Below, piece after piece: positions 1 through 9,824 of a DNA stretch of 64,000 bases (the first letter of the stretch is position 1; each line of letters begins with the position of its first letter). A program made the translations under genes and the position numbers. The stretch lies in NCBI GenBank assembly GCA_037783545.1, contig JBBELK010000112.1, positions 372,001 to 436,000 on the forward strand. The letters are read 5' to 3'. Below the pieces are notes generated by a model that did no database searches, had not been told where the DNA came from, and worked only from the letters and a program-made list of their open reading frames with translations. This DNA is from Henricia sp. BOLD:AAB3569. Lineage: Eukaryota; Echinodermata; Asteroidea; Spinulosida; Echinasteridae.

Positions 1-48
1 CCCAGCTATGGCGGACTTACATGGACCATGACTTTGCAGCTCGGATTG
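1..48 (+). CDS. Possible upstream exon of the coiled-coil gene (weak)
   Basis: The window opens in an open frame reading PSYGGLTWTMTLQLGL. It reaches a possible GT donor (ttg|gtgtat) at 49-50 in phase 0, and the exon at 9584 also begins in phase 0, so the two could be joined. The donor is weak, there is no homology I can name, and the frame also runs past the donor to a stop at about 90. It could equally be chance. Confidence 0.25.
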
Positions 49-711
49 GTGTATAACATTGTTGTTGTGATTCCAATTTTGACATAAATGACCAACTTAT
101 CTTTCTACAGGAATGAATTAATGTGCATATTGTCTCATTCTAAATATTTTTCCAAGTCGTTTCCATTATTTGCTGCCATTATTGCTTTTTAAGGAAGTAT
201 TGTTTTTGAAAACACTTTTTACCATTTTCTTCACAGCAATCAAGGGAAAAGAAAAAAAATCTCATGATGTCATGTGAGGTTTTACAGCGAGGGTTCTACC
301 TTCATTACAATTAATATTCATTACTATGATTTTGGCTTTTATGACATAGTGCTTCATTGTAAAACATAGACACTATGAACATCTAACAATGGAAATTGGG
401 CACACACCATTGTTACTAACAATGGGGTTACAATGAACATGTACATGTTTTTGCTCATAGTGAGAAGCCTCCTTTTGAATGCAAACGTACAAAGACCCAA
501 TTCAGGTCTGTTTTTTTTCCCACACATTCTCACCATGTGAAGAGATTTCCCTGTACATGATGTGATTTTCCACCTGCACTCTCAAGTTTGTCATCTTGCT
601 TTGATCTACACACTTTGTTGCTTTGTCACCCATATTGGATATATGCACATATTCGATGTTCCTTCACAAAAACACACTTTTGTTTCTTTTCACAATTGCA
701 CCAGCCACTTA
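49..711. other. No gene or element recognised
   Basis: AT-rich sequence with short homopolymers. Small open frames here (for example near 562-864) have no protein-like composition, and one runs into the hAT MITE that starts at 720. Confidence 0.6.
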
Positions 712-719
712 TCTTTTGC

Positions 720-1144
720 CAGTGTTGTATTCGAGGCACCAATATCGAGTCTGAGTCCCGAGTCAGAGTCCGAGTCACTTTCTCCGAGTCCGAGTCACGA
801 GTCACTTGTTCGCCAAAATAAAACTGAATCTGCTACAGTTTCGTGCACACAATATGTGAAATGATGACGTGCTCGTGCGCTTGTTGTCGTACTGTTGAGG
901 CAGTGTAAATATTCATGTGTCATACTGTTTTCCCTAAGAATCCTGTATTAAGCGTGCGAATAATGTTTTCTTTTTTTTCTTTTTTAAAAATATGTGACTC
1001 GTGAGTCACGAGTCACCGTGTTTGAGTCTGAGTCATCTGGTCGAGTCTGAGTCCTAGTCATTTTCCAATGTGACTCAAGTCGAGTCCGAGTTTCAAATTG
1101 TGACTCGAGTCGGACTCGAGTCGGACTCGAGTACTACAACACTG
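720..1144. mobile_element. hAT-type MITE, 425 bp, with 8-bp target duplication
   Basis: The left end begins CAGTGTTGTATTCGAG and the right end is its imperfect inverted copy, ctcgagtactacaacactg. The element is bracketed by a perfect 8-bp direct repeat, tcttttgc, at 712-719 and 1145-1152. CAG-type ends plus an 8-bp duplication are hallmarks of hAT transposition. Both subterminal regions are dense in gagtccgagtca/gagtcacgagtc words, the kind of array hAT transposases bind. It encodes no protein, so it is non-autonomous. A related array lies at 34735-34860. Confidence 0.85.
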
Positions 1145-1485
1145 TCTTTTGCTGTGCATGAAGAAAATTACATTCAACACCCGGATAAAACCATCTTCTG
1201 ATTGGTGTATCATCAGTCACGTGTTGGTATAGTACAGTCTGTGGGCTGGATCATGGCTTATTTGTTTGGTAAGCACTTATTGAGAATGACAAATGACATC
1301 TTGTGCATATTTTTAATTGCTGTTAAATCCTAACTATATGTGACATACGTGTACTTGTGACTGTCATTTGGGTTGTTCTCCAACAGTGCTTTCGTATTTG
1401 CCATTGGTTATCCACTAAAACTGCATGTGGCACACAAAGTAGGGCCAATCTCCCGTTACGTGTGAGACATTATGAAGCATTTTTT
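1145..1485. other. No gene recognised
   Basis: Left flank of the DIRS element. It has a T-run at 1481-1487 directly at the element border and otherwise unremarkable sequence. Confidence 0.5.
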
Positions 1486-1636
1486 TTCTATTACAGAAAA
1501 TACGTCACCTCCGATACCTACAAATGCATTCCTATGCGCATGCGCACCAAAATTCGCTGAATACAACAAAAGACCATTACGTCACCACCACACTGCACGT
1601 CCCGCGAAAACAGAGAATACTCTCCCCTTTTTTCCA
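1486..1636 (+). repeat. DIRS left inverted terminal repeat
   Basis: It begins ttctattacagaaaatacg and ends at ttttttcca. Its reverse complement is found almost base for base at 6197-6330. The outermost part also matches, inverted, the left half of the internal complementary region. Confidence 0.9.
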
Positions 1637-1728
1637 GCGCGCTGCACCGAGTGCACACGTATTCCAAAACAGTTCCGTTCCGATGTTACAACGAAGGCTA
1701 TAGACCGTACATTTCCGACACCTCTGAA

Positions 1729-3765
1729 ATGGAGCCGTCTAAATCTAAACGAAAGTCTTTCAGGAAGACTAAATGCCGATCTTGCAGTGGACCTTTATGT
1801 CCTTTGGACTTTGATATACACTTTTCGTGCCACCGTTGCAGACCGTGTTCAAGAGAAAATCCTTGTGGAATATGTTCGTCGTGGTCAACCGAACAGTGGA
1901 AGATTTTCGAAGCGTGGCAGGACGAGCACTCCAAGCAAGGCAACGCGGCACAGTCGACCGCTAATCCTACCGGGTCTTTACCGATAGTTACCGGACATTT
2001 TCTGATGTCTTCCGGTGTAAATACCAAGCCTAGTTCCTGCTCTGTTCCGAGTATTCTGACCGCAACATCCAGCGGACATGGCGGAGCTTCAGGGAATGTG
2101 CCTCTGGCCTCATATATCCCATCGAGCACCGAGCCTGACGTGAAGTTCGTCCACCTTACACCAGGCGAAACTCAAATACCTGCATTCGGGCCAGATTCTC
2201 GCCCCTCTGGATCTTCTTATTATCCACATGATCCACGTTTCTACACCTCATCTTTTCAACCAACATATCGGAGCTCTCATCACATGATTTCTCCCGGCGC
2301 GAGGTCATGTAATTTTCCTCGAGACTGGCAGACAGGCAACCGTCATAATCCAATTTCGTCATACATTTCCTGTTCCAGGGAACTCGACAACATAGTTCCA
2401 GCTCAGCCTTCACATCGTTCACTACACGATAGAGACTTGGAACACCACTCACGATCCTCCAGACATCGGTCCCGATCCCCCAGACATCGGTCCCGATCCC
2501 CCAGACATCGGTCACGATCCCCCAGACATCGGTCACGATCCCCCAGACATGGAGAATTCCGTTACGACACTGAGCATATTCCACGAGATAAATATCATCA
2601 CTATTCATCCAGAGGTGTTGCACGCTCTCCGGTTAGGCGTCATCACGACCTTCGATCCCAGTCGCACAGCAGCTCTGGTTCACCATCAATCCATCGTGAC
2701 CAGGCATACATGTATGCACACTCGCCTGCGTCTAGTTCTTCTGACCTGGATTTTGAATACGGTACCACCTCCATGTTCCAACGAGGCAAATTGATAATCC
2801 CGGAAGTTAGTCGGACCTTAGAGTTTCCTCCTCCCTCGCCAGTGGAAATCTCTCGACCGTCCTTTCGTAGGGATTCCTCGACAGGCGCTTCATTGCCCAA
2901 ATGCACAATACCTGTGGACAGTTTCTGTGCTGACATTATGGATAACAGTTTTACCCAAGTTTTGAAGAAATCAGCTAGAATCCCTCGTCAGGAGTATTCT
3001 CTCTTCAAAACTAATGATGAAGACACGCAGCATTTCTTTTCAGTGCCGAATATTTCAACACAAGTTAAAGATAAGCTGCGCTCAGGGAAGCCAGGCTCGC
3101 TTCCTAAGAAACACATATTCCAAGACAAACTAATCAACGACATCAACAACTCCCTTGAGAAGTTGGACCACCGTTTACGTCATGGAGCTAAAGTGTCGAG
3201 TTTCTCCCTCCTCCTCTCCGACGTGTTGGCCCGAACCTCAGAAGATCCTAACATAGTAGAACCGGATCTACTCCCAGTCATGTTCAAGTTTCTTGATGAC
3301 TGTTTAGCCTCCTCTCTTCGGGAGTTCGCAGCTGGTTCGGCGCTTATCTCATCCTTACGTCGATCCCTAGTGCTGGACAACACCTTCTGGCCTTCGCTGG
3401 GATCAAGAGAAGAGATGGAACAACTTCCATTGTCTGGCCCTGACTTATTCAACAACAAATTTGAAGAAGTCATGCTAAAAGAGGCGAAACGACTGAAGAC
3501 GGAGGAAAGGATTGATTTTCGACGTTGCTCTTCAAGACCTCCAACTCCATCGTCTTCTGGTAGCAGTAATACCTATGGCAGATCCAGATTCTTCCCGGAC
3601 AGTCCGGGCACTTTTCGTCGCTCCCAGCAGTTTCAACGCCAACGAAGAGGCTCGTTTACCACCCCAACCCATCGGCAGCGATTTACAGGCTCGACCAGAA
3701 CACCACGCTCAAAGTACGCACGTTCCTTCGGGGGTCAAAATCCACCCGGAAGTAAGAGCCAGTGA
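1729..3765 (+). CDS. DIRS ORF1, gag-like protein (about 678 aa)
   Basis: Open frame from an ATG at 1729 (MEPSKSKRKSFRK...) to a stop at 3763-3765. The frame is open further upstream to 1651, but the ATG at 1729 gives the usual basic start. Residues about 14-50 are Cys/His-rich (CRSC, CHRCRPC, CGIC), a likely zinc-binding head typical of DIRS gag proteins. Residues about 245-275 are five tandem RHRSRSP heptads, encoded by 21-nt repeats at 2459-2550, resembling the RS domains of splicing factors. The middle is Ser/Pro-rich, and the C-terminus is basic (RRSQQFQRQRRG), fitting nucleic-acid binding. The frame is intact although the downstream enzymes are broken. The function as gag is inferred from position and composition. 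Confidence 0.8.
   Translation: MEPSKSKRKSFRKTKCRSCSGPLCPLDFDIHFSCHRCRPCSRENPCGICSSWSTEQWKIFEAWQDEHSKQGNAAQSTANPTGSLPIVTGHFLMSSGVNTKPSSCSVPSILTATSSGHGGASGNVPLASYIPSSTEPDVKFVHLTPGETQIPAFGPDSRPSGSSYYPHDPRFYTSSFQPTYRSSHHMISPGARSCNFPRDWQTGNRHNPISSYISCSRELDNIVPAQPSHRSLHDRDLEHHSRSSRHRSRSPRHRSRSPRHRSRSPRHRSRSPRHGEFRYDTEHIPRDKYHHYSSRGVARSPVRRHHDLRSQSHSSSGSPSIHRDQAYMYAHSPASSSSDLDFEYGTTSMFQRGKLIIPEVSRTLEFPPPSPVEISRPSFRRDSSTGASLPKCTIPVDSFCADIMDNSFTQVLKKSARIPRQEYSLFKTNDEDTQHFFSVPNISTQVKDKLRSGKPGSLPKKHIFQDKLINDINNSLEKLDHRLRHGAKVSSFSLLLSDVLARTSEDPNIVEPDLLPVMFKFLDDCLASSLREFAAGSALISSLRRSLVLDNTFWPSLGSREEMEQLPLSGPDLFNNKFEEVMLKEAKRLKTEERIDFRRCSSRPPTPSSSGSSNTYGRSRFFPDSPGTFRRSQQFQRQRRGSFTTPTHRQRFTGSTRTPRSKYARSFGGQNPPGSKSQ
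2459..2550 (+). repeat. 21-bp tandem repeats encoding RHRSRSP heptads
   Basis: Five near-identical copies of an agacatcggtcccgatcccc-type unit in ORF1 of the DIRS element. Some copies differ only by c/a in the middle, so the expansion is recent. Confidence 0.85.
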
Positions 3766-3839
3766 CTACTGGCCCATACCAGTCCAGCCAGTCCCAGGTC
3801 CGGTGGGGGGCCGTCTTCTTCATTATCATCGCAAAAGGG

Positions 3840-4635
3840 CCTCTCAACGCCTTCATTCGCCCAAAACATTTTCGTATGGAAACCTTGGCCACTATCCTCC
3901 AGTCTGTTCCTCTCGGCTGGTGGGCAACATCTTTGTCCCCATTCACAAGGAACATCAGAAGTTCCTGCAATCCATTTACCGAGGCACAACATACCAGTTT
4001 CGATGCCTCCCATTTGGACTGTCCACAGCACCACGGGTATTCACCAATATAACCAAGGTTTTTAGCTGCAGCACTATGCAGACGGCACATACATCTGTAC
4101 GTTTATCTGGACGACTGGCTCATTGTGGCTCCTTCTCAGTCAGAAGCACTCCAAACCATATCAACAACAGCCAAATTGACACAAGACCTCGGGTTCATTA
4201 TCAACCGGCTGAAGTCATCTCCGATTCCCACGCAAACCCCCAACTTCTTAGGGGCAACCCTGAACATGATAACAGGGAAAGCTACTCCCTCCATAGACCG
4301 TTGTACAACTCTGGAGGAATGCGTCAAGATATTCCTAGCATCCAATTTACTCCCAGCCCGAGCATGGTTACGCCTATTGGGGTTTATGGTCAGCTGGATA
4401 GGAATCCTCGGATATGCCTTTCCCCCCAATCTCTCTAGTGTCTCGGATTCTAACATAAATCCAGCAAGAGAAATGCAAGATTATTCTAACGGCACCTTTT
4501 TGGCCAAGACAACCATGGTTTCCTCGAATTCTGGACATACTCAACCATCGCCCGATCGCCCTACCAGTCCGTCCAGATCCCCTCTTCCAACCCAAGTCGA
4601 AGATACTGCACCCAGATCCGAAGAGCCTCTATCTC
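3840..4635 (+). pseudogene. DIRS reverse transcriptase / RNase H remnant
   Basis: Pieces of a DIRS reverse transcriptase appear in successive frames. KHFRMETLATILQSV is at about 3860. After a frame change there is PIHKEHQKFLQ followed by YQFRCLPFGLSTAPRVFT. After another there is the active-site YLDDWL at 4104-4121, followed by a thumb-like stretch to about 4440. The block that should carry the first catalytic Asp, between WWATS and FVPIH, is missing. RNase H is almost entirely deleted. Its C-terminal tail (PFWPRQPWFPRILDIL, from 4495) survives in a third frame that overlaps the start of the recombinase, which shows the ancestral order RT-RH-YR. No active enzyme can be made. Confidence 0.85.
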
Positions 4636-4639
4636 TGTG

Positions 4640-5926
4640 CCTGGATGCTATCAAGTTGTCCCTTAGAACGGCAGGCCTTTCTACAGACGCTGCAAACTTG
4701 GCAGCCAAGAGCAGGCGACCTTCAACTAAACGAACTTACGATAACCGCCTCCAACACTACATCAAATGGTGTACCAGAGAGGCTGTCAATCCCACTCTTG
4801 CATCTGTAACAAATCTTGGGGATTTCTTCCTCTATCTGTTTAAGTCTGGCCTACAAATTACGACGATTCGAGGCTACAGATCAGCCATTGGAGTGATTCA
4901 TAAGGGCTTCGAGGACGGGACGAACTTGTCTAATAATTCGGCGATCTTCCACCTGATCAAGGGCATGTTCGTGGAAAGACCACCATCTAAGAAATTGGTG
5001 CCTTCTTGGGACCTCGGTGATGTTCTGTATAAACTCACCAAAGCTCCCTTCGAACCAGCTGGGGACTTGTCTCTGCACCATCTGGCTGTCAAAACTGTCT
5101 TTCTGCTGGCCCCATCTACAGCCCGTCGCAGGAGTGAGCTTCATTCACTCTCTATGGAAAAGGGTCACCTGCGTTGGGAACCAGGTGGTGTGCGTTTAAT
5201 CCCACGTATTGGCTTCCTGACGAAGAACCAATCCCTGGATTTTACACCGCCAGACATATTTGTGCCAAGTTTGTCTTCCTTCTCGAGCATCCAGGAGGAC
5301 AAATTATGGTGCCCAGTTAGGGCCTTGAAGTTCTACCTCTCACGCACTGAGAATTTACGAGGCAATACTAAACAGCTCTTCATCACGACAATTCGTCCGC
5401 ACAATCCAGCATCTCAGGCTACAATTGCGAGGTGGATCGTGGAAGCCGTTATTTCTCTCCCCTCTTCCCATACAGGTACAGGTGCAAGGTCATTAGATGA
5501 CACATACCAAACAGGACCTGCCCAGAAGCCCACACCTTATGAGCCGTGTTCAGGAAGATTCTAACAAGCCCAAACGAGTGTTGCTATGCACCTCAGGCTG
5601 TCAAACCGGCTCACTTGCCACACGAGGCTCGCTATGCACCTCAGGCAATAAAGAAAGCAGAGAGCAAGCCAGACGAGATGTATACACCTCGGGCTTCAGT
5701 AAAAGCACACCAGACCCGCAGCATGTCAACATCATGGGCTCTCTTTCAGGGTGTGGCCATTTCCGAGATCATGCAAGCAGCATGTTGGAAAAATCCCTCA
5801 ACCTTTACATCATGCTACCTGAAGGATGTTTTGCAAACTGAGGGCAGAATGGGCAGACAGGTCCTGAAGTCAGCTGCACGGTCATCAACCCAGAGATCCC
5901 GTTCAGCAGTCAGTTCATCAACCTAA
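4640..5926 (+). pseudogene. DIRS tyrosine recombinase, frameshifted
   Basis: The recombinase that integrates DIRS circles. The N-terminal core-binding part (KRTYDNRLQHYIKWC, then TTIRGYRSAIGVIHK) and the first catalytic Arg (STARRRSELHSL, about 5115-5150) read in the frame that ends at 5564. The C-terminal catalytic part reads in a different frame, from about 5546 to 5926: AHQTRSMSTSWALFQGV holds the HxxR box, and TFTSCYLKDV holds the expected tyrosine. So a frameshift lies between about 5465 and 5560. A short unit, ctatgcacctcaggc, is repeated near 5584 and 5631 at the junction, suggesting slippage. Inactive as a single protein. Confidence 0.85.
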
Positions 5927-6058
5927 ACCGGTTCGTGACATCTCATACGGGTATGTCTTGACTATCACTTTTGATTATGTTCAATTAGTCACTGTTAAGA
6001 CCTCTGGACACCACACTGCATGTTCCTTCCCTCCCTTGTTCAGTTTTCGGTGCTAATC

Positions 6059-6160
6059 TGCATTTGTAGGTATCGGAGGTGACGTATTTTCTGTAATAGA
6101 ATCTCCCAAATCTTCTGGGATTTCCTATTCTATATAAGAAAATACTCACCTCCGATACCT
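6059..6160. repeat. DIRS internal complementary region
   Basis: Positions 6059-6101 are the reverse complement of the element's extreme left end, and 6102-6160 of its extreme right end. They meet at gaa|tctccc. In the known DIRS cycle this segment templates completion of the ends into a circle. It also fixes the element borders at 1486 and 6372. Confidence 0.9.
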
Positions 6161-6196
6161 TCCCTCCCAATTTCCTTGAGCTCAAACATTTTAAGA

Positions 6197-6372
6197 TGGA
6201 AAAAAGGGGAGAGTATTCTCTGTTTTCGCGGGACGTGCAGTGTGGTGGTGACGTAATGGTCTTTTGTTGTATTCAGCGAATTTTGGTGCGCATGCGCATA
6301 GGAATGCATTTGTAGGTATCGGAGGTGAGTATTTTCTTATATAGAATAGGAAATCCCAGAAGATTTGGGAGA
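6197..6372 (-). repeat. DIRS right inverted terminal repeat
   Basis: Reverse complement of the left repeat, plus extra outer bases (from about 6333, tattttcttatatagaata onward) that are absent from the left end but present inverted in the internal complementary region. Confidence 0.9.
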
Positions 6373-7126
6373 AACTGTATTACATGTATATTAAATATTT
6401 TATCTGTTGCTGAATACTTTTGCATTAATATAGCATGGTAGTCATCCACAGGGGGCACCTTATATAATAGTACATGTACAACATTTGTTTCAAATTTATC
6501 TGAAAGTTTCTTTTTACAGGGGAAAATATGTCTGTTACGTGCAGGGTTTCATCTAGGATTTCCAAAACTGCCTGTCCTACTTAGGTGCAGTTAAAAAGTA
6601 CCCGTCCTGACTGGCACAAATTGAAAGATGCATAAAGTGGTTACCGGCTCTAGGCAAGTTGGAAATCGTGATACAAGTGATGTGGTCATGTTGTCACTTA
6701 GGGTACACGTACGTACTGTGTGCATACAAGAGTTGCAACTTTTGCACTTTCATTCTAAACAAAAATGCAATTTAATCGCTCAAGTATGTATACATTTTAA
6801 AAAAAAAAAAAATCCACCTGTCATTTTTCATGCTTTTTTGACAAAATTCTACCCGTCATGTTTTATTGTCCATTTCGCAAAGTGCCTGTCTAAAATCACA
6901 CACTGCCCGTCCAAAAAACGGGTGGCTAGATGAAATAGTGGTTACGTGTGTGACATCAGAAATGTCACACACATAACGGACATTTTTTTCCCTGTAAAAA
7001 GAAATGTTCAAATAAATTTGAGACAAATGCTGTACTATTATATAAGGTGCCCCCTGTACATGACTACCATGCTATATTTATGCAAAAGTATTCAGCAACA
7101 GAAAAATATTTAATGTAATACAGTTC
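6373..7126. mobile_element. Foldback element abutting the DIRS copy
   Basis: Arms of roughly 165-190 bp, at 6373-6540 and 6938-7126, are inverted copies of about 90% identity. Both carry the block gggggcaccttatataatag and the same flanks. About 400 bp of unrelated sequence separates them, with repeated cctgtc/cccgtc words at both inner edges. No transposase frame is present. The arms start exactly at the DIRS right border. Confidence 0.75.
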
Positions 7127-7415
7127 AAATTGCCACGACATGACCGAAGCACGGCCAGCCCATGGCCTGGACTGTGGGTTATCTTCTTGAACTGCATGAT
7201 TAATGTACACAGGCAAAGTGGCCATGGTCAGATTACTGTTGGCACTCGCTATTATGATGTCACTACAGTTTACAAGTTGCCATGCAATTAGATGAGGATT
7301 TATTCAGGTGTTGTATAACAATCAAATATTTAAAATTTGTGCAATATAACAAATAATTTCTTTCGGTGACAGATTGCACTCAAACATTTAATATTTGTAT
7401 TTGATTACAGAGTTA

Positions 7416-8753
7416 GGCTCCATAAAAAATATTGCTTGATTCTCATCAGAACATGGGTAAATATTTGTACGACCAGGGCAATTTATATTTTATAATTTAT
7501 ATATATTTTTTGGGTATTAAAGCGGATTCTCGCAGCACAATCCGATCAATTCCGATGACCAGGCTATTTTGTATTTTGAGAGTTATGTGGACCCAATACA
7601 TTCAGAGATGAACATGTAATTATGGGTAAGAGTTCCATACACGAATGTCGCTAATTTTCCCCTTTATTGGCCTTCAGAAAGCAATAACACATCCTAAAAA
7701 GTCAAATTTAGCAGTGACAAATAACTTTTTGATAAAATCCTGTCGTAGCCAAACCATAGAGCAAGGAGCATACATAGCCTGAGCCTCTAGCCCCTTTTCG
7801 TAAACTCCCTTATAAATTCTTACTACGGCTGCTTTCGAGCGCGGCACCAGGTGCTCCATGGTGCTCCATGCATGGTGCTCGCCCGAAAGCGTGTGTAAGC
7901 ATGTGTGTGACGTAACGTTTCCACCACCTGGGAGCACCAGGGACGAGCGCTCGAAAGCAGCCTACGTCATACGATAAACAGATCATTGTGTGTGCAACGT
8001 GTAGTTGGCGTTATGCTATTCACATGTTGTTGATATGTGTGTTAGGTTGGCACATATGGCAAACGCAGTGCTCTGTGTGATTTTTATTTACATGTATGCT
8101 CGACATGACATACACGTTGTTCATGACATGCACTGTGCGGCGCCTTGGCGCTAGAGGTACTGGGTCTGCAGACTGCATGCACCGCGCCGGTGAAAATGTG
8201 CGACGAAATAAAACATATTATCGTTTGAAAAGGCACATAAATCTCAGGTAAATTTTCCGGCTGCCATTGTACATGTAGGCCGTGAAAAAAAGCACTTTTT
8301 AAAAGGGAAAATATACCTGTAAAGTTACCTCGGGCAGTTCTGAAGTTTTACTTCCCCGAAAGAGAAAATTACTTGTCACGGGTAATTCGCAATTCGGCCG
8401 GCCCAGCGCGACTAAAACGGAACCACGATCCCGCTGGCAAATCCTACGTAGGCCTATATGTACCTCGGAACTGCTGCGTACCTCGGGCCATGCATGGCCA
8501 CCGGGGAATTACGGAATAGCAGATGATGTTTGAAAAAGAATCCACCAACATCACCATCATCATTCGGAGAATATAGTCCTCACTGTTTTTCAAAGTTAGG
8601 ATAACATTATAAAATATAAATTTGACATTTCTGCAGGCATATATGGCATCCGGAGGTTTTATAATTTGTATACAAAATATAAAAAAAATCGATCCGGCGC
8701 CGCAAATTTGACCCGGCCGCTGATGAGAATCAAGCAATATTTTTTATGGAGCC
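7416..8753. mobile_element. TIR element of 1.34 kb with TTA target duplication
   Basis: The ends are a 34-bp perfect inverted repeat starting GGCTCCATAAAAAATATTGC, flanked by TTA at 7413-7415 and 8754-8756. A TTA/TAA duplication points to PIF/Harbinger transposition. No transposase is visible, so it is non-autonomous. A second, smaller element is nested at 7827-7962. Confidence 0.75.
7827..7962. mobile_element. Nested 136-bp MITE
   Basis: 16-bp perfect ends, ggctgctttcgagcgc and its inverse, with flanking tac on both sides. The interior pairs further through ggtgctc/gagcacc words, so the whole unit can fold into one stem. Confidence 0.65.
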
Positions 8754-8884
8754 TTAAAAGCAGTACACATGATTGGTATCTCGAAGAATCAGGAATGTTC
8801 ACAGATTTACACAAAATTTACACGATATAAACATGATGGCAGAAAACTTCCCCTGAAATGGTTTTGTCTGAAGTGCTATAGTCT

Positions 8885-9122
8885 TTGAGAAATGAGCAAA
8901 ACAATTATTTTTCAACTCGCCCTAAAACCATTTTGCCCTAAAACCATTTTGCCCTAGACCACTTCGTCTTGAAACACTTCGCCCAAGTGCCATTTCTCCA
9001 CCAAACCACTTTGTCCAAACACTACTTCGCCCAAAAGCCACTTCACCCCAAAACAAGCTTGTGCACAGGCCGTGGTCTTAGGGCGAAGAGGTCTTAGGGC
9101 AAAGAGGTCTTGGGGCGAAATG
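8885..9122. repeat. Minisatellite with inverted arms (cgccctaaaaccac family)
   Basis: Degenerate 15-18 bp units of the type ttcgccctaaaaccact run to about 9050. After a short spacer the same unit appears inverted (ggtcttagggcgaag, three copies) to 9122. The result is a hairpin-capable array just upstream of the first firm exon. Confidence 0.7.
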
Positions 9123-9583
9123 ACTGTAAACCCTTTTTTGACTGTTTTCTCAAATGTTAGACGAAGTACGGAGCTGGTTTTTGCTCAGGTTAGTTTTTAT
9201 CATGGATATCTTCAATCACACAGGGGGATAAAACTATTTGTAACAGTTTACCAATCATGTATACTATCTTTAAACTAACTAAACAAGATGTAACTGTAAT
9301 TACTGGTAACCATTTCATTAGAAACTGTTTTAAAACATAAACTCGACCAAAAAGAAAAGGAAACGCAAATTTTTGCAACTTCCAATATTTTGCAAATTAG
9401 CCACCACGGAGCAGCGAAATTCCACAACATTGATGTGAAACATTATAAATTTCATCTGCACCAATTGTCTACACCTTGTGACCTTGTTTCTGTTTTTGTT
9501 GAGCGTACTTAATACACTGACCTTCTAATTAACAACTCTATGAAATAGAGAGCTAATGGTCTCTTGGTGCTTTGTTCCACCAG

Positions 9584-9824
9584 TCCGATGAAGGGGAAGA
9601 AGAGGAAGGGCGCCCTCTATCTTCCACGAGTCAGCGCTTCCTCTATGAGAAATACCGCGCCCAACTTGAACAGAAAAAGGCCGAAATCGTGGAGAGGCGG
9701 TCTCAAGCCACGTCCATGCATGGTTCCCTGTTGAGTGCCAAGAAGGAGAGACAGGGTACCACTCCAATGAGCAGTCAGATTGCCACGCCCGTGCCCACTG
9801 TGGATGGGTCAATTGCAGATGAGG
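9584..9824 (+). CDS. Exon 1 (of those seen) of the coiled-coil gene
   Basis: Acceptor ttccaccag|tcc, donor gagg|gtatac, 241 nt, phase 0 in and 1 out. It encodes an acidic start (SDEGEEEEGRP) followed by a strongly helical segment, FLYEKYRAQLEQKKAEIVER. Confidence 0.9.

Larger units (their letters stand above)
1486..6372 (+). mobile_element. DIRS-type tyrosine-recombinase retrotransposon, nearly full length but inactive
   Basis: A 4.9-kb element with the three-part architecture peculiar to DIRS retrotransposons. It has inverted terminal repeats (1486-1636 and 6197-6372) and an internal complementary region (6059-6160) whose halves are reverse complements of the outer left and outer right ends. 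Inside, in order, are a gag-like ORF with an Arg/Ser repeat, a reverse transcriptase remnant, and a tyrosine recombinase. DIRS elements copy their RNA into a circle and integrate by recombinase, so they lack an integrase and leave no target duplication; I see none. The copy is dead: the RT has lost a core motif and changes frame, most of RNase H is missing, and the recombinase needs a frame change before its C-terminal catalytic part. I see no DIRS-type methyltransferase, consistent with the internal deletion. It lies upstream of exon 1 of the coiled-coil gene, in its sense direction. Confidence 0.93.

Noticed and set aside
562..864. 100-codon open frame on the plus strand
   Set aside because: It runs into the gagtca array of the hAT MITE and has no protein-like composition elsewhere.
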